Shown here one piece after another: positions 44,425 to 57,099 of a stretch of 64,000 bases of DNA; positions within the stretch are counted from its first letter, which is position 1, and every line of letters begins with the position of its first letter. Origin of the DNA: Anadara kagoshimensis (Eukaryota; Mollusca; Bivalvia; Arcoida; Arcidae); assembly GCA_021292105.1 (NCBI GenBank), contig CM037862.1, positions 28,804,798 through 28,868,797 on the forward strand, written 5' to 3'. The position numbers were made by a program, and so were the translations under genes. The notes under the pieces were generated by a model that searched no databases, was not told the DNA's origin, and was given only the letters and a program-made list of their open reading frames with translations.

Positions 44425-44680
44425 TGTTGATAACTTTGGTGTCTCTGTGTCCAGGACTGCCCTGGATATATTTGACGTCCCATAGTTACATGTTCCTTTC
44501 ACACAAATTTAATTACATACTTCGCAGGTGAAGCTAGCAGGAGGTGCGTACCCTTCCGAAGCACACGGCCTCACTTCCCTGGCGGAAATTCACGTGTATA
44601 ACCTAAATTGCTCATTCCAAAGTTTTTACTTTGCTTCTGGATTGTGCTTCGGAAATGGAAAAGTATATTCGTGCTGTCAT
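44425..44680 (-). repeat. dispersed element family G copy
   Basis: Contains gtccaggactgccctggata, ggaggtgcgtacccttccga, cggcctcacttccctggcgg and ttgcttctggattgtgcttc. Nearly full length, antisense; 570 bp upstream of the carboxylesterase start. Confidence 0.7.
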
Positions 44681-45256
44681 ATACGAATCTAATGCATTTA
44701 CGGTCTAAATATATATATTTATATATAAGAACAATAAGCATTATATGCCAGATGGTTACGACCCTGCAGACATGCTACCTAGCCAACGAATTATGTTTTG
44801 TCGTGAGACAGAAAGTTTTAATTTTATCATCAATGATCGAAGTAATCATTAACAGGTTATCAAGTGTCATCTTTTCATTCGTTGTATTCTGTCATGAAAT
44901 GTTCGTTGTTGCTTTGCTTATTCACAGGAGTAAAACCCAGATATCACAATTTTGACCATTCTTTTCATGAAGTTAAGCTCCAAACAATATTCCATTTGTT
45001 ACTATGAAATCAGTAATTTTCGTTCTGTTCAATTTTTCGTATTTTGTTTGTAAATATCCTGACTCACGAATATAAACGTCCACCAAATAGTATAAAAGTA
45101 TATTACTAACTTATTAAAAAGACACCAAATACCATAATAGTATTGTTTTAAAGAAACATAAAAATTGGACACCACAAAAACCAACGATTTCACTGTTACT
45201 TACTAATTCTGGTTAACTTACCGTATTAATTCTGAATATATTTTCAGATCTGAATC

Positions 45257-47816
45257 ATGACTGAATTACAAGCATTGTTGGTCGTATTCGTTCTGCTGGT
45301 AACTTCAATGCATGGTAAATACATTAGTCACAAAACACAACTTGGTACCGCCATAGGCACAGAAGAAATATTTATGAATGAAACAGTGTATGTCTTTAAG
45401 AGAATTCCGTATGCTGAGCCGCCCATTGGTGAATTGAGATTCCAAAAACCCAAACCTGTAAACTGGTGGAATGAAACTTTGGATGGCACGAGGTATGGTC
45501 CGTCTTGCTGGCAACTCATGAGAAAGGAGAACATGTTTGTCTTACCAAATCAAAATATGTCAGAAGATTGTTTACATCTAAATGTGTTTATTCCGAGAGA
45601 AATTTCTACATCTCGCCCTAAGGCAGTCATGATTTGGATTCATGGGGGAAGCTTCACGATTGGTCAGGGAATGTTGTATGATGGGAAGACTCTGGCTCTT
45701 CATGGTGACGTCATCGTTGTTACCATCAATTACCGGCTTAACGTGTTTGGGTTTTTCAGTTTAGCAGACGATGTAGCACGTGGTAATTTTGGAATCTTGG
45801 ACCAAAGAGAGGCTATAATTTGGGTTAAAAATAACATTGTTGATTATGGAGGGGATCCTAATAAAATAACATTATTTGGTAACTCAGCGGGCGGGGTCAG
45901 TGTTAGTTTACATGCAGCAATTCCTAAAAATCAAGGACTGTTTCAGAGAGCAATTCAACAAAGTGGAACTTTTCTAGGTCCAAAAGATTTCAAAGTTGAA
46001 TCCGTTAGCAGTTCCATGATTATTAGCAGACTCCTTTCCTGTCCAACAGGTGTTAAATCAGCCTTGATCAAATGTGTTCGAAATGCCAGAGCAGAAGATC
46101 TTTTCAAAGCATATTTGGCGTTCTCAAAAATGGTGAAGCCTTTCGCAATGAGGATTCCACTTGGGCCTATACCAGACGGTGATCTGATCCCGTACGACAT
46201 TAGGAACTTGGTGACTGACCCAAGATCACCATCTGTTAAAATGTTCAAAAGCCTCGATTACATGGCAGGAAATACGGATGGCGAGGCTGGATTATTTTTA
46301 TTCGGTTTATTTAATTTCCAAAAGTCATTCAAGTTTAATGTTTTTAAAGGAATCCCAACCAGGGTATTGTGTGGGGATATAGTACCGGCAATTGCAAAAG
46401 AATTGTATCAAAACTGTACAAATGTTTTAAACTCTATCTGCCTGAAATATTCTCCAGCGGACGACAGGAACGTCAGTTTACAAACTCAGACAGACTTTAG
46501 TGCTAATATGTATGGAGATTTTATAAAGGTGAGCCCTACTGTAAGAATGCTGAATCATCATTCTAAATACAGCAACAAAGCGACTTACCAATACATGTTT
46601 ACTTATAAACCGAATAAAGGCGCCATGACACCTAGACCAACGTGGTTAAAGGGAGCTAACCACGTAGATGAAGTCCCATTTATTTTTGGTATTAAACCTT
46701 GGTATGGTAGCAACGTCACTGTAGCAAATGAAGAGGTTGATTTGTCATCAAGAATCATGACTTATTGGTCAAACTTCGCAAAATATGGGTAAGGTAATAT
46801 TACAAATATTATTTCAACAACACCATCTGTATACATTGAACCGTATCAAATGCAAGTACACGGCAATGTTGATCCATATATGGCGTCTGTTATACACGGA
46901 AAATGTGGAAACTTTTGATAAATGCCATTAAGATATAACTTGCATCATGTGAAATAGATATATTACGAAATAATGTTTCCAACATGTTTTCTATACTACT
47001 GATATAAAACGCGGATTCATTTCGCTTTACATTTATAAACTTCTACCAGGAAAGTGAGACAGAGCGCTTCTAAAGGGTATAGAATGCACTAATACGAGAC
47101 ACATTTATATTGCATAGTAAACGACAAGATGAACATCTCCAATAAAAAAGCAGATGGTAGCCGTTTTGAAATTTTTAGTGCGTTTTGTTTCTGCATTCAA
47201 ATAATTTTCAGAAACTTTCACACTGTTTAAAGCTGTTTTCATAGTAAGATATATACCTGGAATTAAAAGGGATCCGCGTGGAAAAGGAACGGTGGTTTAG
47301 CAAGTATTAAAAATAATAGAGAACACATATTTTTCTCAAGATTTCCAAAATAATCATTGAAATGTGTTGATCAAAACAACAGCAACATCAATAACAACAA
47401 CACACGAGACACACGATGTCACAAACACCACCAACTATTATTATTATTATTATTATCATCATCATCATCCTTATTATTATCATTGTCATATACTAATTTT
47501 TAATGTATTTTATGATTAAATTTCGAAAAATGGTATATGACATTATTCTTCTTCTTATTATTATTATAGAAATCCTAATGGTAATGGAATGGATATATGG
47601 AAGCCATATGATATGGAAACTATGAAGTATATAAACTTTTCCGCCATCGACGTTGTGCAAGATCATCTCTGGAAAGACCGGATGGATTTCTGGACGACAC
47701 GTGTCCCGAATATTTACCGAGATTGTTTGTCAATGAGAGTATCAGCTGGCGTAAAGCACCAGTACTCATTATATCTGTTTATACTTTCTATATTCATAAC
47801 TAGATCTATATTGTAA
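45257..47816 (+). CDS. type B carboxylesterase, secreted or membrane-tethered, 2 exons
   Basis: Alpha/beta hydrolase of the carboxylesterase/cholinesterase family, expected to cleave carboxylic esters outside the cell or in the secretory pathway. Exon 1 45257-46788 (donor GTAAGG) joins exon 2 47570-47816 (acceptor TTATAG) in phase, giving 592 residues. Residues 1-20 form a signal peptide. Family landmarks: IPYAEPPIGELRF at 50-62, SEDCLHLNVF at 102-111, oxyanion-hole HGG at 129-131, catalytic Ser210 in GNSAGG (usual form GESAGG), acid Glu343 in NTDGEAG, His469 in GANHVDEVPFIFG. Exon 2 adds a Trp-rich end (WTTRVPNIYRDC) and a hydrophobic C-terminus (SLYLFILSIFI) that could be a membrane anchor or GPI signal. 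An acceptor (ATTTTCAG) lies 10 bases before the ATG, so a 5' UTR exon probably exists upstream. Substrate unknown; the triad is intact. Confidence 0.92.
47035..47115 (+). repeat. dispersed element family G fragment
   Basis: aacttctaccaggaaagtga and gagcgcttctaaagggtata match the middle of the family. It lies in the carboxylesterase intron. Confidence 0.4.
47430..47500. repeat. (ATT)n/(ATC)n low-complexity tract
   Basis: Mixed ATT and ATC trinucleotides in the carboxylesterase intron. Confidence 0.8.
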
Positions 47817-49339
47817 GATCCATCTGAAATATTTGAAATATGAATATATAAAAAATTAGAATTATGTTACGTGTGCAAAATGCCTAATTCTTTAATTCAA
47901 TTAATGGAATTAAAAAAAAACAAATCAGCGCATGCAATACTCTTTACAACCATACATGGTGTAGGAAATCAAATATCCGTCTGTATTGTCCATGATCACA
48001 TGGCGTCACTGAAATCCATTTCTTTCATAAAAATAACAGAAAACACGGGGGACAATGACGTGACTTATGTTGATCACACCCCAGAGAAAAACGCTCGCTT
48101 CGGAGGTAAGTTGGCCTTAGTTTTGTATGATAGCGCGTGAATTTGAAAATAAAATGTAGCCTACGGAAGATGTATATGTGCATTAAGTTGCCTTGCCTAA
48201 TGGCAACATTCAAATCCCCGTAGTTTCTGCAAACACTTCGACAATGTTTTGATCAAGTTAGATATTCGGGTTGATCACGCTTTCACTTTTATGCTGTTGC
48301 TAATTTGAATTCATTAATCAACAAAATTAGCGCATTTTACTCACAGATTTTCTGCATCCACTAGATATTTATTACATCAGAATATTATTTCGCCTATGTT
48401 CATGCAAGTAGACACCTTAATTTGTCTATATTGTCAAATTACGAAAAGATAATAGTTTATATACTGCATTTAAGTAATAATTTATTGTATATGGAAAATT
48501 ATAAAGTTTCTGCTATGTATATAATGAAAAATTGTAAATTAAAAACCATTCCTATGTATACATCATCATATAAGTTACACACCATAATACTATATGTGCC
48601 CATTAAGATAATAGAGTAATTTCCCTTTGTACAGCAAAGCAGCAAAAATGTGGTCAATAGCGTGGAGTAGTTCCCCTTTAAATAGAAAATCAACAAACCT
48701 AGGAATCATCGACGATAAAACTGAAAATTAACAATAGTTTAACTTATAACAAAGAAATTTTTGGCAACTCAAATTTCTGGGGTTTTTATTATAAAGTGCA
48801 TTGGTTTATAGTAAATGCCCTTAAAAATTAACTTGTCAGAATTATAGTTTACAGAGCGTTCCTTCCGTTGCTTGCAATGTCCGTTGTTTAGATATATTAT
48901 TCTGCGAGACCCAAACTGCAAGTAAGTTGTTAAACACTGTCGGTCTTGGCCAGAAACATAAATGAAATTATGAAGTAAAAAGAAAAGAAAACTAGAAAAG
49001 AGGTATTGGAATTATTATACGCCCGAAAACACCGTTGCAACTAGAAACGCGTTTTTCATGAACCATATTATATACTTGCACAAAGTTCAAATTATAAAAT
49101 GATTCTAAAGTCTTTTTGAATACTCAAAATGAAAGGTCCTCCAGCCAAAAACGACTAAAATTAAAGGAAAATCATTGAAAAAAGTATGCTCTACTGATAT
49201 AGCAAACTTTAATGTCCCAATGCATAGTTAAATATACAACAACCACACAATGAATGAATTCATAGTCCATCATTAATCATCCATAATCAATCCAACTGTT
49301 ATATTCTTAACCTTAAAAATAAAAGGTTTTTTTTCAGTT
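47817..49339. other. intergenic between convergent genes
   Basis: Presumed 3' flanks of the carboxylesterase and the Usp gene. An 89-codon plus-strand frame at 47871-48140 has no recognisable domain and probably is 3' UTR. Confidence 0.5.
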
Positions 49340-51810
49340 TCAAATATGTGGATGTTCTCTTTGTCGGCAGATTATCACAGGAACCTTTGAATGGTGAAGA
49401 ACATAATCACTGACTGAACCTAACATTGTCCGACATATTGTACCGCGCCCTCTACTCCCGGTAATTATGAAATCGGCGTTGACTTCAGCAGCGGCGTTTA
49501 TGATCCCTTCTCCGGGTTTAGATGCATGGATTCCCTTCACCGTGCCCTTTACCTGTAAAAATTGAAAAAAAACAACCAACAACTGATTATTTTGGTTACT
49601 AAAGACGAACAGTTACAACAAGAGCGATTTGGTTTCATTTGGAGTATTCTGTCAAGGTATACGCACATTATTAAACATTTTTGTTTAAAATACCATTCTC
49701 TGGTGATCAAGACATCTACATGTATATTGTATTCTGGAATAAAGCCTTGTTTGACCATGGGTACTCAAATCGACACCATGTATCTTATCCTGAGACCAAC
49801 GCTTACGACGAAATTGACGCCTGTGGTGCTTATTTGTTATATGACATTTCATTATACAAAATCAGCAATAAAATTACTCTTAAACTTTTCCAAAAACTGC
49901 CTTTCAATAAAAAGCATTGACACACTTGTGCATTAAAAGCAATGGCAATATTTGATCTGCACCGAAATGCAATAGATGCAGAATTGTACAAATTTCTTCA
50001 TCAGTTTTGTTTCTTTAACAATAATTGCATTGATTTTGAGTATTTAATATTGTCATGTCATTTCGAGTTTCTGAAATAACTTTAAAAAAATGTTGCCAGT
50101 TGATTTGAATTATTTTTGATAAAACATAAAAATCATGACATCTACAGTTTAAAAAGTCTAGGGAAACGCATTTTAGGAATTCACCAAAGTGCATCTGCAA
50201 GATTCGAGACCGAGTCTATATAACAATTGTAATATTCGTAGTTGAACTGCATTGAAATGAGTTCGCCCGAAACAGTAAACACCTCTTATTCAACTAGCTA
50301 TACCCGTCCGCGCCACATGTATTGAATCCTGATTTCTGTGTTTTTGCATCTACTTACACCCGATTTCAGCAACAATGAAGCAAAATATTCCAGTTTTTCT
50401 TTTATAACTTTTGTTTCGCTGTCCAGAATCCCCATAAATACATCTTTATTAAAAGGAAGTGATGGCGAAAAAGCTGAAATAGAATATAAACAATTTAAGT
50501 TGTAAAGCTTTTTTAATTTGATATGATCTTATGAAACACGGACGAGTTAAAATATACCAGTCTGTAAATGTATTAAATTTCGCATGTATTTATTTTCGAG
50601 GTAAACGTAGTTAAATTTTCGCGGTTTTTTTTAAATATGCACATTAACACAATAGGCATAGTGTAATTTTTGCTCGGTATTATTTTTCGCGCAAAACGAA
50701 CAATCGCGAAATAAGCGAAAATTAGTACATCGCGAAAATTAATACGTTTACAGTAATCACATAAACAAGTTTAGGTTATTCATCCTGTGAATCCCTTGAA
50801 CTATATATAGGGACATTGCCGTTAACAAACAACATTCTTTATACTTTCTTCTTTATTAGCTACACCGGCTATTTTATTAGATCTGCTTATTTTCCAGATT
50901 TTAATTCATTTTTCCATGTAAAGTAATTTTTTTAGTCTTTTATTTATGATGTCATGATTACGTCATTACTATTATTATATTAGGTTTGATAAACAAGGGA
51001 GGTCCTTTGGCACCCGACATCTACTGAAAAATCTAATTTGAGAAAGATGTTTTCTCGATAAAAAATAAACTTGAATAAAAAATTGCGTATTTTAACCATT
51101 CACTGTCAGAATAAGAGAGGTGTAATGTTCATGACGTCATCATTACAAAATACACTATTATTGTTGACTTTTGTGTTTTGTAGATAAAAAAACGACAGTA
51201 AATTGTTATCAGTTTGAATGAGTAGATTGAATCAATACTTAAAATTAAGAATTATAGTCATTTCATACCATGTCCATTTCGTACCGTGATCATTTCGTAC
51301 CATAATCGTTGACCATGCAATCAAGTCATTTTTACCATATTGCAAAGCTACCATATGCATAGTGAAGTTTTATACTCACTCGTGCCATAAAATTCGAATT
51401 TCGTATCATAGTGAAACACACATTCTCTCGCTCTCTCTCTCGCTCAGCGTACTTCTTACACTATAGTAAAGTTCTCTATTGCCAACAACACCGTTATAAA
51501 TAAAAATGCTTGGCCTTTGGGCATCTATGCTTAGAAAACAAAGTTTCTGTTGATATACGGGCATTAGATCCGAGTTGAGTACGAAATGATTAATTTGGGT
51601 ACGAATTGGTCATGGTACGAAATGACTAACTTAAAAAATTTATGAATCTCTGTACATGTAGTACCTTCTTATTCATACTGAAACATAGACTTGTGATGTG
51701 ACAGTTTAACTTACCATTATGCCAGCAGTGTGAGTTTAACAACTCATTAAGCTCCATTGATATAACTATAAATATATAATCGTTCTCCTGGTGAAGATGA
51801 CTTACATACC
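49340..51810 (-). CDS. universal stress protein (Usp), last three exons; 5' exon missing
   Basis: Exons 51810-51715, 50473-50358 and 49552-49340 join in phase (GTAAGT donors, AG acceptors) into about 141 residues: YVSHLHQENDYIFIVISMEL (end of first beta-alpha unit), DSETKVIKEKLEYFASLLLK, then VKGTVKGIHASKPGEGIINA, ADFIITGSRGRG, GSVSDYVLHHSKVPVIIC. The C-terminal GSRG, nine residues, then GS fits the ATP-binding pattern G-2x-G-9x-G(S/T) of ATP-binding Usp proteins. The N-terminal strand with the usual V(D/A)GS motif must lie in an upstream exon ending in phase 1; I could not find it up to the LINE cluster. Role: small cytosolic nucleotide-binding stress protein; exact function of animal members is unclear. 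A partial gene only because the first exon is not located. Confidence 0.85.
50255..50325 (+). repeat. dispersed element family G fragment
   Basis: caactagctatacccgtccg and gccacatgta match the family centre; within a Usp intron. Confidence 0.4.
50565..50756. repeat. TTTTCGCG-type MITE
   Basis: Left end ctgtaaatgtattaaatttc, right end reading gaaaattaatacgtttacag, inverted with mismatches. Inside both ends are TTTTCGCG-like blocks. Usp intron. Confidence 0.65.
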
Positions 51811-51849
51811 CTGAAGTATAAAGAACAAACAAATTTATGTAGTATAATA

Positions 51850-51985
51850 AATAACAAACATACTAATCCATGTCCGAATCACTATCCACAAGCAAAGTAA
51901 CTTTGGAACTGACAAGTCAGATCAGGTAAGCCAAGTAAGCTTCCACCAGGGAAGTGAGGCCGGGTGCTCCGGAAGGGTAAGATTA
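51850..51985 (+). repeat. dispersed element family G copy, 3'-truncated
   Basis: Contains aatccatgtccgaatcacta, agcttccaccagggaagtga and gggtgctccggaagggtaag, stopping abruptly after the last block. Confidence 0.65.
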
Positions 51986-51999
51986 ATTAGGAGGATGTA

Positions 52000-52594
52000 C
52001 AACAGAACTGACGCATAAATTATTTCAAAGAGGTCCGATAAGACCAATAACGATCAATTATCAATTATTATGTTCATTACCATTAAGCTCAGTAAAACTA
52101 TGTGGAAACTTGAGGGGTCTGAAGGAACTTAAACAGGCTCGGATTGAACGCTAATAAGCTCGTACGAAGTAAATAAGTGATGTTGGTAATAATTCAAGCT
52201 ATACTGGCTTTGAAGTGTCGGAAAATTAAAAAATAATTTTCTAAACGTAGTACAAGTGTATAAAATTTTGTTTCATTTGGCTAATTGGTTTCGAAAATCT
52301 AGTTCCTCGACATTCGACTAATTTAGTATCCATAATTTTTATTTCTGCTAATACCGAGCACCTTGAAAAGTTTCATAAGTAAAATGTTTGAAATGTTTCC
52401 TGTCAATTTTTTAAATATAGCATGTGAACGAAATTCATAATAAATGTGATCATGATCATTTAGTCATTTATCTGTTTTATTTCTTTTTAATATAACGGCA
52501 GCCATTTTGATGTCAATTTGATTTGGCTATCATTTCACAAACTTTAAATAGGATGAACGAAAAATGGTCGTTAGGAATAAAAGAAAAAATGATA
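52000..52594. other. intergenic or Usp intron, nothing recognised
   Basis: AT-rich; no first Usp exon could be identified here. Confidence 0.45.
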
Positions 52595-52803
52595 TACTGT
52601 AACCGTATTTATTTTCGCGGTGTACTAATTTTCGCTTATTTCAGGGTCGTTTGTTTTGAGCGAAAACACAAAGCGAAAATTATATTATACTTGTTATGTA
52701 ATAGACCATATTTCAAAACGCGGAAATTCACCTATGACGAATATGTTTAAATATCCTATACAGCGAAAATAAATACACGCGGAATTCAATAAATTTGCAG
52801 TAG
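52595..52803. repeat. TTTTCGCG-type MITE
   Basis: Left end tactgtaaccgtatttattt, then tcgcggtgta; right end gcgaaaataaatacacgcgg then ttgcagta. Related to 50565-50756. Confidence 0.65.
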
Positions 52804-53156
52804 TATAGACCATGTTTATACATATTGCGACATTGATGTGAACAGACTCTTTTTTTAGACAAACGACATTAACTTGTTCGTTTTACCTTTCATAAGAAAT
52901 ATTCATATTTAATGATCCACCCAATACAAGGATAGTGTTAGGATTCGCAGTCAGTACATATTAATAATGTATGTTTCGCTGTGATATTGACAAAATAAAC
53001 ACCTGTGTTCCCTAAGCGTAATGTACTGATTCATTTAAAGGTAAAAAAAGACAGGCCGATACTGTTTGCCTATATTACACTATATTGAACTTTTTCATTG
53101 TTGCCCAATAGCAGTGGAATATAATATATCTGTACAAAAGGAATACAATAATAAAA

Positions 53157-53159
53157 ATA

Positions 53160-53209
<50 letters not shown>

Positions 53210-53210
53210 T
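53157..53210. repeat. (AAT)n tail of LINE copy 1
   Basis: AAT run directly beside AATAAAG on the minus strand, as expected for the 3' tail of the minus-strand LINE. Confidence 0.8.
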
Positions 53211-54418
53211 ATTGAAAAAAGCAAACAATACATTGCTATAGCATTACAAAACGAATTGAATTATGTAACAACATGAAAAATAACAAATAAATAACAGAGA
53301 ACAGTCAGGTGATGAGAAGTTGAGATCTGATGAATAACCAGACTTTAGATAGATAAATAAAGAGTTTCCTTGTGAGAGATTCAGAGTCCGCTTTTAATAG
53401 TGTACGAAATTTATTGATATTCGGCCAGTTATATTTCGGTAGATATTGATAACGTATGAAACGGAATATAAGGACGAAGTGATACTCGGTCTCAATACAG
53501 TTTAACGCACAACATGAACAAATCCTCATTTTCCTTGGAATGTTAGTATAGCGGCCAGATTCAACATTTAATCGCAATGTACCACTGCGTAATTTGGTCA
53601 AAAGTGATACATTGAAATCAAATGCTAAATAACCCGCTAAACTAAATTCGTTTATAAGAGACAAATAGTATGACAATTTTTCAGACAAGCTGACAAGCTG
53701 GATCCATTTCTGGTAGTACTAATCGTTAATACGGGTTTACACAATGTCTAGAGAAACACTTGGATATTCTTGGTTGTACCAAACATCATTAAAACCTAAT
53801 GAAAATAACATGTCTCGTACATCTGAGACCCAGTTCTTTTTACCAAGTAATACATCATTATATTTGTATAATATACATCAAAGACAAACGTAGGTTTCAA
53901 AGTTATGATGCGAAACCAATATTTAATTATTTTATGTTTCCGTATAACACTTGGTGGTAGATGTCCAAGTTCACCATACAAAAAGGCAGTGGGGGCACAT
54001 TTAGATAAACCTAAAGTATAACGACAAAATCTATTAAAAAAAAGATCAATTTCATGTGTACGGTGGAATCCCCAAACTTCCGACGCATAGTTTAATACCG
54101 AACCAACCATACTGTCGAACAGATATTATTTGTGTTTAACGTCGATATAATATAGTTCTTTGATGTTATATAGAAGTCCAGACAAAGCTCTTGTCTCCTG
54201 TTGGGCTATCCTTTTCTGGGTGTGCAAAAATTTGCCGTTATAGTGAAGCAGCATTCCTAAATATGTATAAGCGTCAACAATTTCAATTACTTGATTATTG
54301 AAGTAAAATGTGTCTTTTATAGGTTTTTGTTAACATCGTCTACGTTCGCCAGGTTATTAATTTGTGTAATTAATGCAGCACATTAATCCTGTACGCTATT
54401 TCTAAACTCCGATTCTTT

Positions 54419-54670
54419 GGTTTTGTCACCCTTCAAAGAAATTTCTCGCATGCTGATTGGTTAACTTGCCGGGGTACATGGAACTGTGTTCGGAAATCTG
54501 CCGGGGTACATGAACGCACGCGACGTTTAGCGGTAAAAGGGAAGTAACTCGTACATCTCTGACGTCTAGTTACGGTAAACAAAGATGGCGACAACGTACG
54601 CAAGTCACACGAAATACGAAATGAAAGTTAAAAAGATCCAACTGGTTACGCTTTGAAGGGTGACAAAAAC
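54419..54670. repeat. 252-bp inverted-repeat insertion in LINE copy 1
   Basis: Left end ggttttgtcacccttcaaag and right end ctttgaagggtgacaaaaac are near-perfect inverted repeats; the interior has two ccggggtacatg blocks. It sits where LINE copy 1 loses its reverse transcriptase and abuts the foldback at 54671. Confidence 0.7.
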
Positions 54671-54807
54671 GTTATACAGGGCTTTGGCAGGTTACACGGC
54701 CCCATGTACCCCGTCAAAGATGAATGTACCCTTCGCCTGCGGCTCAGGGTACATAAATCTTTGACGGGGTACATGGGGCCGTGTAACCTGCCAAAGCCCT
54801 GTATAAC
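54671..54807. repeat. perfect 51-bp-arm inverted repeat (foldback)
   Basis: Arms 54671-54721 and 54757-54807 are exact reverse complements; the 35-bp loop holds a further perfect 8-bp inverted pair (TGTACCCT / AGGGTACA). No mismatch over 51 bp means very recent origin or active correction. The arm contains gtaccccgtcaaag and tacacggccccatg; the related word ccggggtacatg occurs in the neighbouring insertion. Confidence 0.95.
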
Positions 54808-56880
54808 TTATATTGTCCCATTTCAAATAGTTATGTACAAGCGGAATATGGACGTCAGATTTATTTGATAGAGTTAAACTAAACGTCACCGGCGAATGAT
54901 CCGAGAATTCGTTGGTTTGTAAAACACTAAAGTCCGACAATGAATCATAATCATCTGGATTTATTAATAAGTAATCCACCACACTGTTACCGCGGGCCTT
55001 ACTATAAGTGAAATTTCCACTTGAATCATCACCAAGTCTTCCATTTGCAATGGTCAAGCCAGTATTATAACATAGCTGAATGAGTTTGCGTCCGAATGGA
55101 TTGATAGTTTTATCATCTGAATGTCAATTGGGAACATTGGGGATCTCATCGTGCACAACACTATTTACATACCTATCTAAATTATCGTTTTCTAATATGT
55201 GACTAAGTTCACCTGTGCGACTAATTAAGTCGCCACATACCATGATTCTACCCTTGGCTTGGTACCTTCTAACTACATTTTCAATAACCTCAAAAAGTCA
55301 TGATCATAAATATTGTAGAAGTTGGATTGTTGATGTGAATATAGGAAAAACATATATACAAATTATCTGGTATGGAAAACAATAAGCTATCAAATTTAAT
55401 GACTACAATACCGATATCATATTTCTAAATTATAGAAATACCATTTGAAATACTATCTTTACAGAATATTGCTAAACCACCTTCAAACCTAATTCCAATA
55501 TTTTTACCTCTATTTACACGACCTACTTTCTTAAACCTTTTATTTCGATACTTGTGTCCCTAAGCCATGTTTCACTCAAAAAGATAATATCATATTTGTT
55601 AATTAACTCGATAAAATCACTATCATCATAAAATGACCATTTACATACCACGATAAACACTTTATACAAATAGACTGATCTCTGGACTTTTCCTATTTGG
55701 GATTGTACACCTTGTCACTGACAAATATTTTGTCTTTAACAAAATACGCTTTAACACCGCGTTCTTTTAATTGTTTCATAGCGGGCATTTGTTGTTTCGG
55801 ACCATTTTGGATTTCTATTGGGAGTTGTTCTGAAATTCCGAATGCTGTTCCTTTGAGGGATTTAGAGTTACGACGAACTAGCTCCCTATGTCCGAAAGAC
55901 GTGAGTTTGACTAGAATAGGTCGGATTTTGGCGCCTTTTTCCCGAGCCTGTGGGCATCACCACCGATCCGGAATTTTCATAGTGTTTGCAAAGAAATCGG
56001 ACAGTATGTCGATACAATTTTCGTTGTCGTATTCGGCGACATTGTAGAGGATAAGATTATTGTTCATTGATTTGAGTTGGACATCTTAGATCATCGAGTC
56101 CTTTAACTTTGATATTTCACTTTGACTCTGGACTATTGTAGAGCCACATTTATCACCGAGTTTGTGGAGATCCGCGATTGAGTTTGCTTTTATTGAGTTT
56201 GTGATTTCCTTGAGGTCTCTTTTAAATTCGGAGAGTTAAGATTTTTGCGAGTCAAATTCATCGTTTACTAGTTGTGCGCTCTGTTCAACTTGGATTAGTC
56301 GTTCATTTTTTAGAACCCTCTTCTAAACGAATGACCTTTTGCATTAATTTGTGTGACGGGGCCGTCAATTTGGTCTAGCTTTTTCAATTTAGTTTCTAGA
56401 TTGTCTATTCTCTCTATAAATTTTGAATCTAGATTACCCATGCGACTAAGTTAGTCATCCACCCAGGAGGGTCTTTGTTGCATCATTTGCTGTGGGATTG
56501 GTGATACGTTTTGCACCCCGGGGAGTATATATCAGATATAGGGCTGGAGCAAAAACTTGTTGACGGTGTTGTTGTTGTTGCTGTGGATAGGGAAACTGTT
56601 GCTGTTGGTAGAGATATTGATTGTCAGTTTGACCAGTTAATTGTACCTGTGTTCAATGTACCGTGACTGACTGGGACACTAGCTGAATGATTTTCACCTG
56701 TATTTCCACCTGTATTAGAGTCAATGTCCGAATTTTTTACAGGAGCTTTCTGTTTCTTTTTGCTCTTTTTTGTGGGTTTTTTATCGACAGTTTCGTCGAG
56801 CGAGCTTATATTACGTTGTGTGTTCTTTCTTTTTGTCATTACTGACCGTTAAAGTTCAATAAAGCTCAAAATAAGTTCTA

Positions 56881-57099
56881 ACCTGTCACACCCACATCTG
56901 CTCCCTGTCATGTTGTCACGTGATAATAGAGGGAATGAACCCATCACCATTACCACCATTATTACCATTATTAATAAATGACATATATTTTATATAATTA
57001 AAAATAAGTATCACAGAGTAGAGATATACTTATAATGATATTTAATATAATAGTAATCATTATTATTATTATTATTATCACCATCACCATCATTATTAT
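56881..57099. repeat. AT-rich microsatellite stretch between LINEs
   Basis: ATT/ACC-type trinucleotide runs (attaccaccattattacca, tcattattattattattatt) between the 5' end of LINE copy 1 and the 3' end of copy 2. Confidence 0.7.

Larger units (their letters stand above)
53211..56880 (-). mobile_element. decayed non-LTR retrotransposon (LINE), copy 1
   Basis: On the minus strand: an ORF1 remnant from Met at 56839 (basic, KKPTKKSKKKQK), a coiled-coil region (about 56350-56100), an L1-ORF1-like C-terminal domain (56050-55690: KIRPILVKLTSFGHRELVRR, AFGISEQLPIEIQ); an ORF2 endonuclease (55660-54850: IIFLSETWLRD, RFEGGLAIF, VVDYLLINPDDY, FSDHSPVTF); then, beyond an insertion, the region after the reverse transcriptase (54350-53305: VDAYTYLGMLLHYNGKF, NYASEVWGFHR, YGELGHLPP, CSCCALNCIETEYHFV). 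Most of the reverse transcriptase is missing and several stops and frameshifts are present, so it is dead. The 3' end has AATAAA and an (AAT)n tail. Confidence 0.88.

Noticed and set aside
44608-44955. 115-codon frame upstream of the carboxylesterase
   Set aside because: It begins inside a G-family repeat and has no recognisable domain.
55697-56047. 116-codon plus-strand frame
   Set aside because: Opposite strand of the LINE ORF1 C-terminal domain.
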